A DNA stretch of 64,000 bases, from assembly GCA_965243605.1 (NCBI GenBank), contig CBDEVQ010000123.1, forward strand, positions 1 to 64,000, given 5' to 3'. Positions 25,710 through 35,773 of the stretch are shown piece by piece. The notes beneath the pieces are model-generated. The model searched no databases and was not told where the DNA came from. It was given only the letters and a program-made list of their open reading frames with translations. The position numbers and the translations under genes were made by a program. Position 1 is the first letter of the stretch. Each line of letters begins with the position of its first letter. This DNA is from JBMYYR01 sp965243605 (GTDB lineage Bacteria > Bacteroidota > Bacteroidia > Flavobacteriales > CAJXXR01).

Positions 25710-26924
25710 TTAGTGTTTTATTATTTTCTGAGTTCTTACTTGACCACTATTCGTGTTGGTTTTAAGCAAATACATACCATTATTTAATGGGGTTAATGGG
25801 ATGGTGTTTTTTCCAGGTTTTAGATGTCCATGTTGCACCATTTCATTCCCTTGTATTGTATATATAGCGTAGGTTCCATTATTGGGAGAATCTAAATGAA
25901 GTGATAATCTTGCTGGATTTGGATACGCTGCATTTGTCTTCAAAACCTCTTCCTCTTCAAGACCAATAGGTTCGCTACAATCTTCACTAAAACCAGAAAG
26001 ACCATCAATATTAAAATACCCCATAGAAGAAGTGGCATTCCAATTATCTATACTATAATCTTTATCGTCTACCTGAATACAGTATAAATTGGGGTTATCT
26101 AATGTAACCAATCGAATCATATTCAAGTTATTTCCATTGGCTAAATTTAAATCGGATATATTATTTACATGGCAAGAAAATTCCGTTAAATTAAGGTTTT
26201 GAGAAAGGTCTATACTGGTTAATTGATTCTCGTAACTGTCCAATACTTCCAAAGCCGTATTTGCCGAAACATCAATACTCGTTATTTGGTTGTGTGAACA
26301 ATAAAAATGCGTTAGTAAAGTATTACTAGACACATCTATATTGGATAGAAGATTAGACGCACACCCCAATACTTCCAAATTTGTATTATTAGATACGTCT
26401 AAACTGGACAATTGATTTGAATTACACAATATACTTTCCAGCAATGCATTATTGGTAGTATTTATACTGGTAAGTTGATTATCTATACATCCTAATATTT
26501 TCAAATTAATATTATTGGTCAAATCTAAGGTTGTCAATTCATTTTCTGCACATTCAAGCGCTTTTAACCCACTATGGTAAGATACATCTATACTGGTTAA
26601 TTGATTTATTTTACAATTTAAATGTTCTAATAACACATTGTTAGACAAGTCTAAAGTGGTTAACATATTCGAACTACAGTCTAAGGTTTTTACATTTGTA
26701 AAATCTTCTATTCCTGTTAAATCTACAATGCCTGCAGCGCCTAAGCCTAAACTTGTAATGGTATTAATGTTTGCGGTTAATACACTATCATCCAAAACAC
26801 CAGAATCGTGTCCAAGATCTATTAAACGCTGTTCAAATCCATCATCGGGTATATAGGTTTTTTGAGCATGTACTGCGGTTACAAAAAGTAAAGCAACAAC
26901 CGATAGTTGATGTACCATTTTCAT
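25710..26924 (-). CDS. secreted leucine-rich-repeat protein with T9SS sorting domain
   Basis: The protein has 404 residues: signal peptide (ending TAVHAQ), the opening TYIPDDGFEQRLIDLGHD, about ten LRR units of 21 residues with cores like LTSIDVS and Cys/Asn at the turn (about 75-285), and a sorting domain from AYPNPARLS to QKIIKH. It is a longer paralogue of 6237-7142. The regular 21-residue units predict a right-handed solenoid. Role: probable surface binding or adhesion. Confidence 0.9.
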   Translation of the reverse strand: MKMVHQLSVVALLFVTAVHAQKTYIPDDGFEQRLIDLGHDSGVLDDSVLTANINTITSLGLGAAGIVDLTGIEDFTNVKTLDCSSNMLTTLDLSNNVLLEHLNCKINQLTSIDVSYHSGLKALECAENELTTLDLTNNINLKILGCIDNQLTSINTTNNALLESILCNSNQLSSLDVSNNTNLEVLGCASNLLSNIDVSSNTLLTHFYCSHNQITSIDVSANTALEVLDSYENQLTSIDLSQNLNLTEFSCHVNNISDLNLANGNNLNMIRLVTLDNPNLYCIQVDDKDYSIDNWNATSSMGYFNIDGLSGFSEDCSEPIGLEEEEVLKTNAAYPNPARLSLHLDSPNNGTYAIYTIQGNEMVQHGHLKPGKNTIPLTPLNNGMYLLKTNTNSGQVRTQKIIKH

Positions 26925-27046
26925 AATTTAATCTTTTAACATTCGTGAATACATATTACGACATCTAATATAATCCTTTTTTCAATGCTATTATTCTTAT
27001 ATGATTTAATAACACGCTAAAAACCTGTCAAAAGTAAGACTCCATC

Positions 27047-27090
27047 ATGATAAAAGTCATTACACTACCTCTTAAAAATGACTACTTTTA
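27047..27090 (+). promoter_or_regulatory. CRP/FNR-like site with -7 element
   Basis: ATGATAAAAGTCAT (27047-27060) is an ATGA/TCAT dyad. TACTTTTA at 27083-27090 lies 29.5 bases from its centre, close to the spacing at 11.15 and 17.27 kb. The downstream gene starts at 27181. Confidence 0.4.
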
Positions 27091-27180
27091 ATATAAACAA
27101 AAAGAGAATATACGTCGATACTTTCAACGCTATAAAAGAAAAATATATCGGTAAAAAAACAATCTCTTAAAACTAAAATC

Positions 27181-27396
27181 ATGAAAAACATAAAATTAAC
27201 CATACAAGGTAACTCTATAAATTGTAAACTTTCTTGTGATAACGAATTGTATTCTGCCGTTCGATTATTTGAAAGCTCTAAATACATTGCACCTAGTGAA
27301 AACGATGAGCCCTTTGAACCTTTTTATGTGACTTCTATTTTCGACCTTATTAACATGGTTAAAGCCGTTAAAATTGAATACCAAAAAAAAGTTTAA
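27181..27396 (+). CDS. 71-residue protein of unknown function
   Basis: A small, mixed alpha/beta protein without signal peptide. The CRP/FNR-like promoter candidate upstream supports its reality. The opposing open frame at 27072-27287 is probably a shadow. No family is recognised. Confidence 0.5.
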   Translation: MKNIKLTIQGNSINCKLSCDNELYSAVRLFESSKYIAPSENDEPFEPFYVTSIFDLINMVKAVKIEYQKKV

Positions 27397-27645
27397 AACC
27401 GTATGATATATAGGAAACTAAAATATAGCTGCACTCCATAAAGCAATCATACCATCATTTAATATTAAAACATAAATATACAGACTCATAAAAGCAAGGA
27501 ATATACCTTCCTCTCTTATACCACTACCGTTTGTACCTACATATCATCCAATATTGGTCATGTAATCGGTTTATGACATAAAGTGTCTTAGAGTAAATGG
27601 ATATTTGTTTTCGTTTATTTTAAGTAACTTTAAATAAAAAGATTA

Positions 27646-28461
27646 ATGTGTGGTAGGTATGTTATAGCATCTAAATACGAACGCATTCGAATGGCCTTTT
27701 CACATCCCATATTAAAAGGTCCCGAATTTGATTCCAACCTCTTTGTTTTACCAGGAGAATACGTTCCTGTGATATCATCTGACAATCCCAATGCTATAGA
27801 ATTAATGCGTTTTGGATTTACACCATCTTGGGGATCTAAAAAGCATTTTACGATAAATGCTCGTGCCGAAGGGGATAAAAATAAAGCCAATGACCCCAAT
27901 TATAAAGGAGGATTTGGAATACTTCAAAAACCATTTTTCAAAACCTCAATTCGTCAACGCCGATGTTTAGTTGTTGCCGATGCCTTTATAGAAGGGCCCG
28001 CCAAAGAAAAACTTAAAAAGCCCTATCTTGTATATCCCAGAAATAAGAAACGCCCCTTTACTATGGCTGGCGTTTGGGACGAATGGTTAAACCCAGATAC
28101 AGGGATTTTAGAACATACTTTTGCTATTATTACCTATACATCAAATGATTTAATGCAAAGAATTGGTCATCATAGGTCTCCGGTTATTATCTCTCCAAAT
28201 AAACACCGTAAATGGCTAAATACAGAGACACCATTGCATAAAATAACCGCTATGATTAAAACCTTTGACTCTAAACAGTGGAATGCCTTCCGTTTAGATC
28301 CTGAGCGTGTAAAAACTAAATCTCCAGAGGGTCTGTTGCAAATTTCTGATCCCATTTATAATGAATATATTGAAGTACGAAAACCGTATACCCTAGATGA
28401 AATAGATAAAGGGTTACACCTTGGTTCTATTGAGCGTAGGCGACACGGCTTTAAAGATTAA
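27646..28461 (+). CDS. SRAP/HMCES (YedK) family DNA-crosslink protein
   Basis: The protein has 271 residues, the usual size. Met-Cys2 exposes the catalytic Cys after Met removal; it forms a thiazolidine link to abasic sites in single-stranded DNA. Other family motifs are present: INARAEG (N71), a DAFIEGP box (E116, for the usual GFYEW) and HHRSPVII (His176). It protects abasic sites from error-prone repair. It stands alone here with no SOS box recognised. Confidence 0.92.
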   Translation: MCGRYVIASKYERIRMAFSHPILKGPEFDSNLFVLPGEYVPVISSDNPNAIELMRFGFTPSWGSKKHFTINARAEGDKNKANDPNYKGGFGILQKPFFKTSIRQRRCLVVADAFIEGPAKEKLKKPYLVYPRNKKRPFTMAGVWDEWLNPDTGILEHTFAIITYTSNDLMQRIGHHRSPVIISPNKHRKWLNTETPLHKITAMIKTFDSKQWNAFRLDPERVKTKSPEGLLQISDPIYNEYIEVRKPYTLDEIDKGLHLGSIERRRHGFKD

Positions 28462-28510
28462 ATTGAAAATTGGATTAATGGACTTTTAAAGACGATACTG
28501 TTCCTATTTA

Positions 28511-28660
28511 TTAGGCATGCTTCCAATTTTTTTCGGGATCCAATTCAATAAACCGAATAAAGTAGTCTAATATTTTACGGTTTTGGTATAATTCGGTCTT
28601 AAATTTTGCATAAAGATCTGATGCTTTCTTAAGCTTTTCCTTAATCTTATTTAACGGTTG
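28511..28660 (-). pseudogene. coding remnant of about 48 residues
   Basis: A stop-free minus-strand frame ends at 28511 with FIRFIELDPEKNWKHA. It is preceded by a stop and has no start codon. Lys/Glu-rich helical sequence suggests the tail of a lost gene. The rest of 28462-28807 shows only a short palindrome, ATAAACCTAAGGTTTAT, at about 28690. Confidence 0.45.
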
Positions 28661-28807
28661 CGACTAGTACTTGTAATAATAACGAGCCCATAAACCTAAG
28701 GTTTATATTTTATATAGCATTTACCAAAACTCAGTTCAGATTTAATGAAATTCCCAATCCCTAATTAATCATTTTTTTATACATTAGAGATTAAACTCCC
28801 CACAACG

Positions 28808-29062
28808 ATGTATTGTCAGATAAACGACCCTAAAAACATAAAAGCCCTAATGTTACGCATAGGAAAAGAGAAATTAATTCCAGCGTTTGAAACACAAATA
28901 GGTATTCCCTGGAAAGACGCCAAACTCACTAATTTTTATGCTTGTGGACTTGGGTACAAAGACAATAAAGGTGTTTTATATTACCTTGATGGAAAACACA
29001 AGTATGGTTCATTAGTAATAGAATGTCCTATTGAGTATATTCTAGAAGTACGAAATTTATAA
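28808..29062 (+). CDS. 84-residue protein of unknown function
   Basis: A small alpha/beta protein with WKDAKLTNFYACGLGYKDN and a beta-rich end. The start is preceded by ACTCCCCACAA, also part of the leader element found at 11235 and 17348. No family was recognised. Confidence 0.5.
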   Translation: MYCQINDPKNIKALMLRIGKEKLIPAFETQIGIPWKDAKLTNFYACGLGYKDNKGVLYYLDGKHKYGSLVIECPIEYILEVRNL

Positions 29063-29166
29063 GGCAATACGCTTAAAATTAAACAAAACTACTGTTACAC
29101 CTTAATTTTACTAAAGTTGTAAAATTCTAAATTAAAATCTATCTTAAGGGTTTAAATCACTGCCGT

Positions 29167-29571
29167 ATGAAAAGTAAAAAGGAGCTCGACCAATTAATAA
29201 AGAATCAAGAAGTATTCATACACCAAAGCATACAACAAGAATATACTTCAACCCCAAATAACACGAATGCATTACCACCAATTATTCATCAGGCCATTAT
29301 ACAAAAAGCCGAATTAATAAATGAATTAAACACCAATACTAAAATAGCGGAATTAACAGCCTATGAGGTAGATTTAAACGCTAAAACCATTAACTCATTT
29401 TTAAGGCTAGAAGGAATTACACATGGGGCTGTAATTTATCATTTTATAAAGAAAGATTCGTTTTTCAGAGATATTTCGAGCAAAGTGGCTTATGGATCTT
29501 ATAAAACGTTAAATATGAATATGGACTTCCTTAAGCTAATACAACAAAAGTTTAAAGAAAAAGGATACTAA
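29167..29571 (+). CDS. 134-residue protein of unknown function
   Basis: A polar protein with a helical N-terminus (KKELDQLIKNQEVFIHQSIQ) and an alpha/beta C-terminus. It has no signal peptide. It follows the previous small gene by 104 bases. I recognise no family. The 370 bases after it (29572-29945) are AT-rich with no gene visible. Confidence 0.5.
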   Translation: MKSKKELDQLIKNQEVFIHQSIQQEYTSTPNNTNALPPIIHQAIIQKAELINELNTNTKIAELTAYEVDLNAKTINSFLRLEGITHGAVIYHFIKKDSFFRDISSKVAYGSYKTLNMNMDFLKLIQQKFKEKGY

Positions 29572-29945
29572 ACAAAATAAAAACCTTCTTTTTAAAAATC
29601 AACACCCAAATACACACACAACAATACCTTTTTACAACAAAAACACATCTCAAATACGTTAATACACTATCAATCAATAATAAACACATTGTTTTTTTTC
29701 AGTGTTTTTATGTGAATTTTAGAAAAATATTGTATATTAACGGTATAATACATTTATGTATTAACCTTAGGATGGAGTTTATATCGGCTAAACTTTATAT
29801 AATTCTAAACTGTAAAATAGCTATTTCGATTTGTTTGTCTGCTTACAGCTAAATTTTACATTTTAAAACGAAAATAGAAATTCATTAGTATTACCAACCA
29901 ATATAATGTAATACTGATTTCACATTAAATTCTTCCTAAAAAAAG

Positions 29946-29977
29946 AAGGCTTCACAACTATATAGTTGTGAAGCCTT
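29946..29977. terminator. terminator
   Basis: AAGGCTTCACAACTAT is a perfect 32-base palindrome half followed by TTTTC. On the minus strand it ends the gene starting at 30317. Confidence 0.75.
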
Positions 29978-29999
29978 TTCAATTAAAATACGATAGGAT

Positions 30000-30317
30000 C
30001 TAAAAATTTATGGTAATAACAACACTACCTAAAACCCCACCAAGTATGGTGGCGCCTAAATCTTTAGATTCATTTGTACCATTCCGTAATAATTCATCAT
30101 AAATTAATTCTTTTGCAATACCAGCAACGGCTGTTACTCCACAACCAACTAAAATGGCTTTATTCTTTCCTAATTTCTCTTCAAATAGACTTGTGGTGGT
30201 TGATCCGATCATATATCCAAAAGAAAAGTGAGCCACTTTATCTAAAGATATATCTTGTCCTAAACTTGAAAATACAAGCATGAGGCTAATGAGCATTGTA
30301 TAAATAGCTTTCTTCAT
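30000..30317 (-). CDS. YfiM-like (DUF2279-type) membrane protein
   Basis: The protein has 105 residues: a signal segment (about 1-20), then DKVAHFSFGYMIG, a glycine-rich membrane stretch (LVGCGVTAVAGIAKE) and a C-terminal hydrophobic helix with GATILGGVLGS. The DKxxHF and GxAKE pattern is that of the YfiM/DUF2279 group. Its function is not known. It stands alone. Confidence 0.6.
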   Translation of the reverse strand: MKKAIYTMLISLMLVFSSLGQDISLDKVAHFSFGYMIGSTTTSLFEEKLGKNKAILVGCGVTAVAGIAKELIYDELLRNGTNESKDLGATILGGVLGSVVITINF

Positions 30318-30813
30318 AGTTTATTATTGTTTTGGGGTTAACAATGTTGTGTATATCCTACAATAATAGAATATGGTTGGATATAAAATTGGGGAAAAGG
30401 TGTTGTAAATACATTCGGATGAACGGTGGATTTGTGACACAAATCTATACTTGGGGCAATAGATTTATTTACATTAACGACCTTATGTAAAGATACACTA
30501 ATAAATATTTTTCTTAAAAAAAACATCAATCAAAATAATCACACTAATCTGATTTACAATCAACTACAGCGAAACTCAATAAAACATCAGTAAATACAGG
30601 GTGTACCAAGAATATAAGACACAATAATTTAAATCAACTAAAAACAATAGTTAAAATCAATACTTAATTTTCCATGTGTTCGGCAATAAAATATATTAAA
30701 ATTGAATGTTAATTCTGCTTAGCTCTTTGTATATTTAAGTAAAATGATCATAACCACCATATTAGTCCTCTTCGATTTAGTTATATAAAATTAACCGATT
30801 AACCCCACGCGTT
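30318..30813. other. intergenic stretch without gene
   Basis: About 500 bases that contain no credible open frame. A 63-residue minus-strand frame (30338-30529) lacks coding character. The stretch probably holds the divergent promoters of the genes at 30317 and 30814. Confidence 0.5.
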
Positions 30814-32034
30814 ATGAAAAAATTTTTACTAACTCTGTTTTGTCTATTTACATGGATAAACACCGAGGCTCAGGTGACCGAATTATTTACATTACCTGGA
30901 GACACCACTCTTGTGGTAAACACAATAGGATCTAATCCTACAGAACTAACCAATTACCCCAGCCCTACATGTGGGAGCTGGTCTTTAATTAATAAGCGGA
31001 TCTTTTCCTTTGAAGGAGACGATAAATTTTGGACCATCCAAACCGAAGATATTGATTACGATACCTACCTTTATCTCTATGAAAAGGTTAATGACACAAC
31101 TTTTATTCATTTAACTTGTAATGATGATGATTTTACGCTTGCTCAATCTTTAGCCTCTAAAGTGTCCTGGACTGCTCAGGTAGGGAAAGAATATCATGTT
31201 ATTTTAGGTGGTTTTTTTGATGATGCAGGTGTAACAGATTTACATTTTTTTCCGATAGAATTTTGCGCTATTAACTCTACTCGAAATACTTTTGAGTGGA
31301 TAAACCGTGTTGAACTAGGTGGAGATATAGACAATACATCTGGTAAAAACAATCCGAGATATCAGGATTTCACTGGACAATTATTAACTGTAGATACCAG
31401 TGATATTGTATCTGTTGCCTTAACACCTGGATACAGAAGACGTGTTTACCGTGAATATTGGCGTATTTGGGTAGACTGGAACTTTGATGGTGACTTTGAT
31501 GATTTAGGAGAAAAGGTTTTTGAAAAAAACGGAAAGAATGTACAAACTGGTTCTTTTGTTGTACCCGTTTATGTAAACTCAAGCACGTTAAGAATGCGTG
31601 TTGCTATGCGTTGGAAACGTTACCCACCAAGTTGTGGAAGTTATGCCAATGGAGAAATTGACGATTACAGTATTAAAGTTAATGGTGCTCAAACTTTATT
31701 TGAAGAAGAAGAAGAAGGACCTGGAGAACCAGAAGACAATTTCATTACCCGTTTAAGTGAATCACCATCATCTGATGACCACTATGAATTCGCTGAAATA
31801 TATCCCAATCCTGTTATTGATGAAGATGTCATTTCTGGGTATTTACGTGTTGAAAAAACAGGTGTTAAAAACATCTATATTTTTAATGCCCTTGGACAAG
31901 TTGTTAAAACATCTTCTGTAGATTGTAACGAAGAAGAAACCCGTTTCGAAATATCTACTCAAGGGTTAGATAAAGGAATCTATTTTATTTCATTAGAATC
32001 TAAACAAGAGGCTGCCAAAGTAATTATTCAATAA
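30814..32034 (+). CDS. GEVED-domain secreted protein with T9SS sorting domain
   Basis: The protein has 406 residues: signal peptide (ending INTEAQ), a pre-peptidase-like beta-sandwich (about 60-140, YDTYLYLYEKVNDTTF), a GEVED domain (about 150-290, with WVDWNFDGDFDD and CGSYANGEIDDYSI), an acidic linker and a sorting domain from IYPNPVIDE to AAKVIIQ. No catalytic domain is present, so it is probably a surface-binding protein. It is followed by a strong terminator. Confidence 0.88.
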   Translation: MKKFLLTLFCLFTWINTEAQVTELFTLPGDTTLVVNTIGSNPTELTNYPSPTCGSWSLINKRIFSFEGDDKFWTIQTEDIDYDTYLYLYEKVNDTTFIHLTCNDDDFTLAQSLASKVSWTAQVGKEYHVILGGFFDDAGVTDLHFFPIEFCAINSTRNTFEWINRVELGGDIDNTSGKNNPRYQDFTGQLLTVDTSDIVSVALTPGYRRRVYREYWRIWVDWNFDGDFDDLGEKVFEKNGKNVQTGSFVVPVYVNSSTLRMRVAMRWKRYPPSCGSYANGEIDDYSIKVNGAQTLFEEEEEGPGEPEDNFITRLSESPSSDDHYEFAEIYPNPVIDEDVISGYLRVEKTGVKNIYIFNALGQVVKTSSVDCNEEETRFEISTQGLDKGIYFISLESKQEAAKVIIQ

Positions 32035-32075
32035 TTTATAAACGTTTAAGCCAATACTATCCTTAAGCAAAATTC

Positions 32076-32105
32076 AAAAACACCATGAATATTCATGGTG
32101 TTTTT
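32076..32105 (+). terminator. terminator
   Basis: AAAAACACCATGAAT and ATTCATGGTGTTTTT form a perfect stem, followed by G and T-rich sequence. Confidence 0.85.
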
Positions 32106-32295
32106 GTCGTTTCACCCTACAACTATACAGATATGTAAGCCTTTATTAATCTTACTTAAAAACAAAAAAAATTATAATAAATATCTTCGTTCGCAAACTC
32201 TATAATTCGATCATTAAAACATCATCTAAAAAGAAGTCTTTATTTCGTTTCATATTTTAAAAAAATACAATAATATTGCCCTAAAATATAATAAT

Positions 32296-32847
32296 ATGTT
32301 CATCCGAATTCTTCTTCTTTTTATTGTCTTAACATCTTATACAAACTACGGACAAGACCTTACTAAGCTTGATAAAAAATACCACGTAGAAATCCAATTT
32401 GGGCATGCTCAAATTATGAATACAGATATTTCATCTACTAAGGGAATTGCATCTAGTTTTGTGAGTTCAGATGGAGGTATACGCGCGTTTACAACAACAA
32501 TAAATCGTAAAATATCGAACTATACTGTTGGATTAGGGATTGGGACTATCGCGTCTCTAAATTATCCTGTACAGGGTTTACCCATCATATTGCAAGCTAA
32601 ATATTGGATTCCTTCTTTATCTCGTTTTTATGTAGGTTTAGAATACGGACATGGAGTTGAAATAGGATCTATACAAGCGAGTGCTGTTAAATCTGGAGAA
32701 TTAAATATTGGTAAATTATTTTTATTAGGTAAAGTAAATTTACTCGCTGAGCTCAACCTAAAACGATCATCATTTAATAAATACAATTTAAATCATCTTA
32801 CATATAAATTTACAAGTCTAGGAATATCACTTGGCGTTTTACTTTAA
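32296..32847 (+). CDS. outer-membrane beta-barrel-like protein
   Basis: The protein has 183 residues with a signal peptide (about 1-19, ending NYGQ). The mature part shows alternating hydrophobic/polar strands with glycine turns (YTVGLGIGTI, RFYVGLEYGHG, KFTSLGISLGVLL), consistent with a small eight-stranded barrel. No specific family is recognised. Confidence 0.65.
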   Translation: MFIRILLLFIVLTSYTNYGQDLTKLDKKYHVEIQFGHAQIMNTDISSTKGIASSFVSSDGGIRAFTTTINRKISNYTVGLGIGTIASLNYPVQGLPIILQAKYWIPSLSRFYVGLEYGHGVEIGSIQASAVKSGELNIGKLFLLGKVNLLAELNLKRSSFNKYNLNHLTYKFTSLGISLGVLL

Positions 32848-32855
32848 AATAAAAC

Positions 32856-32886
32856 GCTCCTTTTAAATCAATAGTTTAAAAGGAGC
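32856..32886. terminator. bidirectional terminator
   Basis: GCTCCTTTTAAA pairs with TTTAAAAGGAGC across a short loop, between two convergent genes. Confidence 0.8.
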
Positions 32887-32928
32887 ATTCGTATTGTTGT
32901 TTTTGTTTTATTGTATAGTTACAATATT

Positions 32929-34395
32929 TTAGTGTACTATTTTAAGCGTTTCCATTGTATTTCCAACTTCACATTCTAAATAATACATCCCTTTAGGTAA
33001 ATGCTTAATATCAATTTGATAATTAGACCCTGAATTTGTAATAGAGTTCGTCATCACTCGACGTCCTAAATTATCATAAAGTGTAAATGTTGCTTTTGCC
33101 TTGTGGTTTACAGTTAACTCAATAGATTCAATGGCTAGATTATTTACCAATGTAAATACAGTTTCAGATAACGTTTCGTCTTCACTAGCTTGCTTATAAT
33201 ACGGAGGTGTACTATTGTTACGAGCCTTCCAGAATAAATCTCCAATATCGCTAAAAATAATAGCTTCGTGGTAATTTGAATTTGTAATTAAATATCCACC
33301 GTCATACTCTGCAGCAATTGCTGGTGATCCAAGTTGGAATCCATTCGACCAGCTATTTACTTCATGAAATACACCAGGATTAATCTTAGATCCATCAAAT
33401 TTATGCTCAGATAATAATACATTATCTCCTAATCCACCAGGAATAGATGCACAAGAACCATCACTATTAGATGCCCAAGCAATCATTACTAAATCTCTTT
33501 CGTAAGTAACAACTGGCTTATGGTTCTCACAGTCTTCCACATTTAAATTTACATGAGAGTGATACATGACTCCACCCATGTTAAAGAATCCAATAATATC
33601 ATCACCTCCAGATACGTCACTATGTTCCGCAACAACGGTAAAGTTATCTAAAGAACCAGTACCAAAATTGGCATTACGATCTGCAGCTACCCTCGGAAAA
33701 TCGAAAACCTTAGGAGAATTTGGTGCTTGTGTCCAAGATCCAGTAATAACTGCTGATCCTCCACCTAACGCCCAGAAATCATACTTTTCAATTCTAATAT
33801 TTCCTCCACCTACAATGTAAGTAATTACAATTTCATCAGAATTGTCTAACAATACAACATCAGGCTTAGACGCTGAAGTAGCAATTAATACAGCTGGTCC
33901 TAAAGTGACACCCGTTCCAAATCGACGTGCATATACACTTCCTCCACTTTCATAACATAATACTCCATAACCACTACTATTCCAATCTATGTTTGGATAA
34001 GATCCACCTGCTACTGGAGTAGTTGATGAATAATTATAGTTAATTGGAGAAATAGATGTTAAATAATAATCATCCATATAAATATCTCCACCGTTTTCGT
34101 AGGCTACAAAAACAAGATCTGCATTATGATAATAAGCTACATCAGGATCTGACCCTGGATAAGTAGAAACATCATCAACTGTTCCTGTTCCGTCTAACCA
34201 TTTAATGGTATAATTCCCCGTTCCATCGTCAAATACAGACGCGTAAATATCTTGATTCGGTGCAATGGCTAATCCCGTATTAAAAGCGGTTGCATGAATC
34301 CAACTTGATGGCTGCATAGATGGCATAATTTGGGCTACTGCTGACATAGACCCAGCCAATACTAATGCTGAGATAAATAAATTTGTTTTGTTCAT
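32929..34395 (-). CDS. large secreted protein with T9SS sorting domain
   Basis: The product has 488 residues from the ATG at 34395, where the signal peptide (LFISALVLAGSMSAVAQ) begins. An upstream in-frame ATG at 34428 repeats MNKTN because a 15-base segment is duplicated there. The middle region is made of repeated beta strands with Tyr/Asp/Gly-rich blades (DIYMDDYYL, VYARRFGTG), like a beta-propeller. The C-terminus has a sorting domain-like end (FTLYDNLGRRVM to METLKIVH). Function unknown. Confidence 0.8.
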   Translation of the reverse strand: MNKTNLFISALVLAGSMSAVAQIMPSMQPSSWIHATAFNTGLAIAPNQDIYASVFDDGTGNYTIKWLDGTGTVDDVSTYPGSDPDVAYYHNADLVFVAYENGGDIYMDDYYLTSISPINYNYSSTTPVAGGSYPNIDWNSSGYGVLCYESGGSVYARRFGTGVTLGPAVLIATSASKPDVVLLDNSDEIVITYIVGGGNIRIEKYDFWALGGGSAVITGSWTQAPNSPKVFDFPRVAADRNANFGTGSLDNFTVVAEHSDVSGGDDIIGFFNMGGVMYHSHVNLNVEDCENHKPVVTYERDLVMIAWASNSDGSCASIPGGLGDNVLLSEHKFDGSKINPGVFHEVNSWSNGFQLGSPAIAAEYDGGYLITNSNYHEAIIFSDIGDLFWKARNNSTPPYYKQASEDETLSETVFTLVNNLAIESIELTVNHKAKATFTLYDNLGRRVMTNSITNSGSNYQIDIKHLPKGMYYLECEVGNTMETLKIVH

Positions 34396-34802
34396 AATAA
34401 TGTACGTTAAATAATTTGTTTTGTTCATTATCTAATAATGTCTAAAACATCGTACAACACCCTTAAAAAAGAAGAATAAGGCGATACACAATTACAAAAT
34501 GTACTATGGATACATTTCAAATGTTTTTAAACGAAAGGTATTACGTTCAAAGGTGGGGTAAAATCGATAACTGTATCAGTTTCAGTTCGAATATAGTATA
34601 TTTTTTATTAATATTACCTTTTGTTATATGTTATTTAATTGTAAACCCGTCATATATTTTTATTATTTCCAACAAAAATAAGACCTCAGCTCTTTAAAAA
34701 AAATATTGAAAAAGAGATTGATCATAATAACTTAACATCTAAAAATTTATATTTTTGATATATATGTAATAGGACTCAAAAACAATTCCTTTACATAAAA
34801 AA

Positions 34803-34828
34803 AAGTCTGATACTTTTGTACCAGACTT
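34803..34828. terminator. hairpin in gene-free stretch
   Basis: AAGTCTGATAC and GTACCAGACTT form a stem. The surrounding 34396-34992 holds no convincing gene; a 63-residue frame at 34506-34697 has poor coding character. Confidence 0.5.
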
Positions 34829-34992
34829 CCATCTAAAAAAGGGAGATTTCCTTTAACATAATTCACATTATATAATTATTAAAACTTGAGAGACATAAAC
34901 TTACAATTATATTCATTGAAATTCATACATTTTCTATCAACCACCATCTAACACTATTCAATCTAATTAAATCTTCGTTAAACCGATATATT

Positions 34993-35463
34993 ATGAAAAC
35001 CAGTAAACATATAGCAAAACACCTAAGAGAAATTTATTTTGGAGGCAATTGGACCTGCTCTAGTCTTAAAACCCAATTGTCTGATGTTTCCTTATTAGAA
35101 GCTAAACAAATCGTTTATAATCTAAACTCTATTTTAACACTCACCCATCATATTCACTATTATATATTAGCCGTAACCCAAGTGCTTAAAGGCCATAAAT
35201 TAATCGCCAAAGACGAGTTAAGCTTTAACCACCCGAGTATAGAATCTGAACAACAATGGAATACCTATTTAGAAAATATTTGGAAAGAAGCTGAGGTTTT
35301 TGCAGACTTAATAGAACAACTTCCAGATGCCATTCTAGAGACCAATTTCACAGATGAAAAATATGGAATCTATTATCGAAACCTACAAGGTATAATAGAA
35401 CATTCTCATTACCATTTAGGACAAATAAGTCTCCTCAAAAAAATAATAAAATCGAAAAACTAA
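34993..35463 (+). CDS. DinB-like (DUF1572-type) metal-binding protein
   Basis: The protein has 156 residues and fits the four-helix DinB fold. Metal-ligand histidines are at LTHHIHYY (about 51-56) and HSHYHLGQI (about 136-144). Members bind divalent metal and some use bacillithiol or other thiols as S-transferases; the substrate here is unknown. It stands alone with a terminator downstream. Confidence 0.85.
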   Translation: MKTSKHIAKHLREIYFGGNWTCSSLKTQLSDVSLLEAKQIVYNLNSILTLTHHIHYYILAVTQVLKGHKLIAKDELSFNHPSIESEQQWNTYLENIWKEAEVFADLIEQLPDAILETNFTDEKYGIYYRNLQGIIEHSHYHLGQISLLKKIIKSKN

Positions 35464-35493
35464 GCCTTTTTATACGTCTTATCAATAAAAAAT

Positions 35494-35529
35494 AAAAGTT
35501 CAATACACTCTAACCTGCATTGAACTTTT
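35494..35529 (+). terminator. terminator of the DinB-like gene
   Basis: AAAAGTTCAAT pairs with ATTGAACTTTT around a 14-base loop, followed by ATGTAAAG. It is a moderate terminator. Confidence 0.55.
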
Positions 35530-35724
35530 ATGTAAAGTAGGGGGACTTTAAACGTTTAATCAAAAACTATTGATTTAATCTCTTTTTTTTACTTGCTACT
35601 GTAAACATACGACGGCTTGATAGATTTTATTACATTTATTCTTTGAAGTAATAATATTTCAGGATTAACGGTATTAATTTATTAGATAAACAACATTAAG
35701 TATATCTAAAAAAATGGCATAAAA

Positions 35725-35751
35725 AAAAGGTAAGATGCTATCTTACCTTTT
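35725..35751 (-). terminator. terminator of the secreted-protein gene
   Basis: AAAAGGTAAGAT pairs with ATCTTACCTTTT across three bases, with A/T runs on both sides. Confidence 0.75.
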
Positions 35752-35773
35752 AATCGATTTCAAAAATCATCAA

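Noticed and set aside
27072..27287. 71-codon minus-strand frame opposite the gene at 27181
   Set aside because: It lies across the promoter candidate and largely shadows the plus-strand gene.
34506..34697. 63-residue open frame
   Set aside because: Poor coding character, AT-rich codons and no conserved pattern; a chance frame in a gene-free gap.
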